A DNA stretch of 7,721 nucleotides from Deltaproteobacteria bacterium (GTDB lineage: Bacteria > Desulfobacterota > Desulfobacteria > Desulfobacterales > JAUVVS01), in assembly GCA_030604545.1 (NCBI GenBank), contig JAUVVS010000083.1, forward strand, positions 1 to 7,721, read 5' to 3'. Numbering within the stretch: the stretch's first letter is position 1; each line of letters opens with the position of its first letter. The notes below the pieces were generated by a model that was not told the origin of the DNA, did not search any database, and worked only from the letters and a program-made list of their open reading frames with translations. The translations under genes and the position numbers were made by a program. Shown here piece by piece: positions 5,640 through 7,721 of the stretch.

Positions 5640-5733
5640 CCGCTTAGAAACGACCTTTAGGCAATTAGGTTGTCAATAACAGTGTTGTGGATAAGTATGC
5701 TCTTATTACAAAACAACAACTTTTGAACGTTAT

Positions 5734-5739
5734 TAAGGA
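5734..5739 (+). promoter_or_regulatory. Ribosome binding site for a TTG start
   Basis: TAAGGA lies six bases before TTG 5746. The in-frame TAA at 5734-5736 excludes any earlier start. The residues right after the TTG (PFVDVKDGRIYYDVRGEG) match the usual N-terminus of the hydrolase family, so TTG is well supported as the start. Confidence 0.65.
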
Positions 5740-5745
5740 ATAGAA

Positions 5746-6588
5746 TTGCCTTTTGTTGATGTAAAAGATGGTCGGATTTACTACGATGTCCGTGGTGAGG
5801 GACGCCCGTTGGTGCTTATTCACGGCGCATGGGCATCTCGACAATGGTGGCGTTGGCAGGTGCCGGCTTTAGCCCGAGACTACAAGGTATTGTCCCTGGA
5901 TGTCAGGGGACACGGGCAATCCAGCCCTCTTCGAGGGGCTTACTCAGTTGAAGGATTCATAAAAGATTTGAGATCTTTCCTCCAAAAAGTTGAGATTGAT
6001 GAGGCTGTTTTAATCGGCTGGTCTATGGGTGGAATCATCTCCATGCAATACAGTATGGATTATCCTTCTGAGGTAAAAGCCTTAGTGCTAATAGCCACCC
6101 GGGCCCACCGTAATCCTCGTTTGAAGTTAAGGATTCTCTTCCAGTTATTCCAGGCTCGCTTGGGACTTTTGATGGACTTCACCGCACCGCGAAAATATGA
6201 CAGAACGGCGAAAAAATTTCCTTACGGCTACCAGGATTTGCTCGAAAAACAGGTGAAAGATATGCTGTCATCTAATACACCCGAGGAGGTTTTCGAATGG
6301 ATAGTGGCCGATCTGACAAATAACCCAAGAGAAAATTTTCTTGACGTCATTAAAAGTGTCTGGAATTGGGAAGCAGGTGAGAAATTGAAGCGGATTAGAA
6401 TTCCAACCCTCATAATAGTCGGCAAGAATGATAGCCTGACTCCACCCCATTTTTCCCGCCGTATACACGAGACAATACCCTACTCAAAGCTGGTAACGGT
6501 GGACAACGCAGGTCACTTTGTTGCTCTAGAGCGCTCCGAACTGGTTAATACGGGAATCCTCAATTTTTTAAAAACAGTGGGGTATTAA
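5746..6588 (+). CDS. Alpha/beta-fold hydrolase
   Basis: This 280-residue soluble protein has a complete alpha/beta-hydrolase fold. The N-terminal strands are followed by the oxyanion-hole motif LIHGAW at 24-29 and by DVRGHGQS at 52-59. The nucleophile elbow is GWSMGG with Ser93. Residues about 120-205 form the variable cap, rich in aromatic and basic residues. The acid is Asp229 in IVGKNDSLTPP and the base is His257 in NAGHFV. The full Ser-Asp-His triad predicts an esterase, lactonase, thioesterase or C-C-bond hydrolase; the motifs do not tell which. No signal peptide is seen, so it is probably cytoplasmic. Translation starts at TTG with a good ribosome binding site. It follows the OsmC-family gene after 106 bases and converges on the minus-strand acyltransferase-like gene. 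Confidence 0.93.
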   Translation: MPFVDVKDGRIYYDVRGEGRPLVLIHGAWASRQWWRWQVPALARDYKVLSLDVRGHGQSSPLRGAYSVEGFIKDLRSFLQKVEIDEAVLIGWSMGGIISMQYSMDYPSEVKALVLIATRAHRNPRLKLRILFQLFQARLGLLMDFTAPRKYDRTAKKFPYGYQDLLEKQVKDMLSSNTPEEVFEWIVADLTNNPRENFLDVIKSVWNWEAGEKLKRIRIPTLIIVGKNDSLTPPHFSRRIHETIPYSKLVTVDNAGHFVALERSELVNTGILNFLKTVGY

Positions 6589-6692
6589 AAAGTAGTATCA
6601 ATTTAGCCTTCCGAAAGTAATTAGAAGTAGTGAGCTTCAAAGGAAGCGGCCCTGTTTTCAAACACTAAAGTGTTACAAAAAGTAGAGTATCC
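6589..6692. other. Convergent intergenic region without a clear terminator
   Basis: This gap separates two convergent genes. It contains a hairpin with GCTTC (6634-6638) and GAAGC (6643-6647) around AAAG, and a perfect palindrome AACACTAAAGTGTT at 6661-6674. Neither is followed by a T-run in either direction. Read-through or Rho-dependent termination is possible. Confidence 0.45.
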
Positions 6693-7517
6693 TCAAAGCT
6701 TGCTTGCAAGCTTGCCCATGTCAAACGGCTCTTTGTGCACCAGGGCTGAAGAATATGGAAGAAATGGAATGCCCCCCCACTTTTCTTTAAAGCGACGAAT
6801 ATCTGAATGGATGCCCAGGCCGAGGTTGATAGCCTTTTTTCCTTCAGATTGTGACAAATTTACCATTTCTCTGAAAAGAAGATCAGAAGCTCCGGGAACA
6901 TTTTCTTTTTTTGACCGGAAATTAAAAAGATAAAAAGCATAATCAACAGAACCCATGTCAACGATACTAAAGGCAGCCAGTCTGTTTTCCTTTCTTGTTT
7001 CAATAAGCCTGGCGGTCTCGGAATCCTTTAAATAACGGCTAATGTGCTTAAAAATATATATTTGCTCAGGGGTTAGTTTGTGTCCGGCAAGAAAGTCATT
7101 TACCAGCCTGCGATGTTCTTTTCCGAATTCTCCATAGGCTACATGAACCTCTCTTTTTGCACGTCGCACCATGTAAGCCACTTCCGGATTGAGACGACCC
7201 AAAGGCAGATCAAGCCGATAGTAATTGTCTTCAGGCTGTTTTTCAAAGGTTTTAGGCGGCAACCATATCTTGGGAGCAATTATTGATACTGTAGACGGTT
7301 GAAAATGCTTACAGGCAAAGTCATATGTTCCTATGAGATCACCTGGTTTACTCCCCAAGGGGTAGCCAATAAAAATAAGGTGTCTTTTGCGGGAAAAACA
7401 AAGAAAGTTGTCTTGAAGATGCGGTTTTGCACCAGAAATTGATTCAACATAGCCGGGAAGGTGTTCAGGCAAATATGCATGCTGATAGACCCATGATCGT
7501 TGTTCACTATTGAGCAT
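6693..7517 (-). CDS. Putative GNAT/FemAB-fold acyltransferase
   Basis: The 274-residue product looks like a member of the broad GNAT-fold group that includes FemAB and BioF2-like acyltransferases. Residues about 38-100 resemble a first lobe (FLCFSRKRHLIFIGYPLG, then STVSIIAPKIWLPP). Residues 185-250 resemble the second: AAFSIVDMGSVDYAFYLFNF strands, the helix ASDLLFREMVNLSQSEGKK, the strand AINLGLG, and RRFKEKWGG. That last region is like the YxxFKxxFG segment of FemAB-type enzymes. This is similarity of pattern, not a proven family hit, and the substrate is unknown. No signal peptide or membrane helix is seen. The ATG overlaps the end of the upstream gene by 11 bases (ATGCTCAATAG), which implies coupled translation. 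Its own ribosome site is weak (GGCAGG directly before the ATG). It converges on the hydrolase gene. Confidence 0.72.
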   Translation of the reverse strand: MLNSEQRSWVYQHAYLPEHLPGYVESISGAKPHLQDNFLCFSRKRHLIFIGYPLGSKPGDLIGTYDFACKHFQPSTVSIIAPKIWLPPKTFEKQPEDNYYRLDLPLGRLNPEVAYMVRRAKREVHVAYGEFGKEHRRLVNDFLAGHKLTPEQIYIFKHISRYLKDSETARLIETRKENRLAAFSIVDMGSVDYAFYLFNFRSKKENVPGASDLLFREMVNLSQSEGKKAINLGLGIHSDIRRFKEKWGGIPFLPYSSALVHKEPFDMGKLASKL

Positions 7518-7721
7518 CCTGCCGTCCGTCTTTTGTTTTGAAGATTTTTTCGATCTCTGCCACCCTTATTCTATCAGTGGTTTTTTCTATTTTAGTTAGA
7601 GTTGCGGTGTCCGCTCTATCACCCAAAGTCTCCTGAGCCGCCTTTGAGACTTCTTTCTCAGCTGATTTTAGTTGCTCCAGGAAAGTCATATAGCTTTGAC
7701 GACTTTGATATGCGTTGATCA
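7507..7721 (-). CDS. Unidentified helical protein, 3' part only (runs off the window)
   Basis: Only the end of this gene is visible. The frame is open from the window edge (first full codon at 7719-7717) to the stop at 7507-7509. An ATG occurs at 7689-7687 and would give a 60-residue protein, but it has no Shine-Dalgarno sequence and the frame stays open upstream (INAYQSRQSY). A longer gene entering from the right is therefore more likely. The visible part is charged and probably helical or coiled-coil (LEQLKSAEKEVSKAAQETLG, later IEKTTDRIRVAEIEKIF). I cannot assign a function. It overlaps the acyltransferase-like gene by 11 bases, so the two are probably co-translated and may act in the same process. 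Confidence 0.55.
   Translation of the reverse strand, partial: INAYQSRQSYMTFLEQLKSAEKEVSKAAQETLGDRADTATLTKIEKTTDRIRVAEIEKIFKTKDGRQDAQ

Noticed and set aside
6228..6468. Two overlapping minus-strand frames inside the hydrolase gene
   Set aside because: The plus-strand hydrolase with an intact triad explains this sequence.
6696..6713. Perfect 18-base palindrome AAGCTTGC-TT-GCAAGCTT as a terminator of the minus-strand gene
   Set aside because: It lies within the last codons (KLASKL), where the near-repeated Lys-Leu codons create it, and no T-run follows on the minus strand.
6670..6933. Plus-strand frame of 87 codons, and another at 7080-7286
   Set aside because: Both are antisense to the acyltransferase-like gene, which is longer, shows a GNAT-like pattern and is coupled to its upstream gene.

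Overview
The window looks like chromosomal DNA from a moderately AT-rich Gram-negative bacterium, most likely a sulfate-reducer-type member of the Desulfobacterota (former Deltaproteobacteria). This placement is inference. It rests on the flavour of GrpE and DnaK (DnaK ends in EEVKDDQK), a PilZ protein with an N-terminal helical extension, and palindromic intergenic repeats of a kind I associate with that group. No ribosomal RNA, tRNA, CRISPR array, phage gene or transposase is visible.

Layout. Positions 1-388 carry no convincing gene but hold a large imperfect palindrome (8-117), a repeat sequence (140-160) and two small hairpins. Positions 389-644 encode a full-length large-type signal recognition particle RNA with an Alu domain, with its own promoter and terminator. 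After about 270 non-coding bases come grpE (919-1539) and dnaK (1657-3591), the Hsp70 chaperone and its nucleotide exchange factor. The grpE-dnaK gap contains a second, inverted copy of the 140-160 repeat and a degenerate CIRCE (HrcA operator). Neither hrcA nor dnaJ is in the window. A strong terminator (3613-3649) closes the block.

A second rightward group follows: a PilZ-domain protein that probably binds c-di-GMP (3770-4201), a 282-residue protein I cannot assign (4254-5102), an OsmC-family protein with both redox cysteines (5166-5639), and an alpha/beta hydrolase starting at TTG with an intact Ser-Asp-His triad (5746-6588). Gaps of 52, 63 and 106 bases allow co-transcription, although the last gap could hold its own promoter.

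On the opposite strand, entering from the right edge, are the 3' part of an unidentified helical protein (7507-7721) and an 11-base-overlapping gene for a putative GNAT/FemAB-fold acyltransferase (6693-7517). The latter converges on the hydrolase gene.

Most of the window is ordinary housekeeping and accessory sequence. I see no clear new multi-gene system. The points most worth following are the unassigned protein beside the PilZ gene, the repeat pair that embraces the SRP RNA-grpE segment and carries the grpE stop codon, the CIRCE-like site overlapping that repeat, and the coupled minus-strand gene pair.
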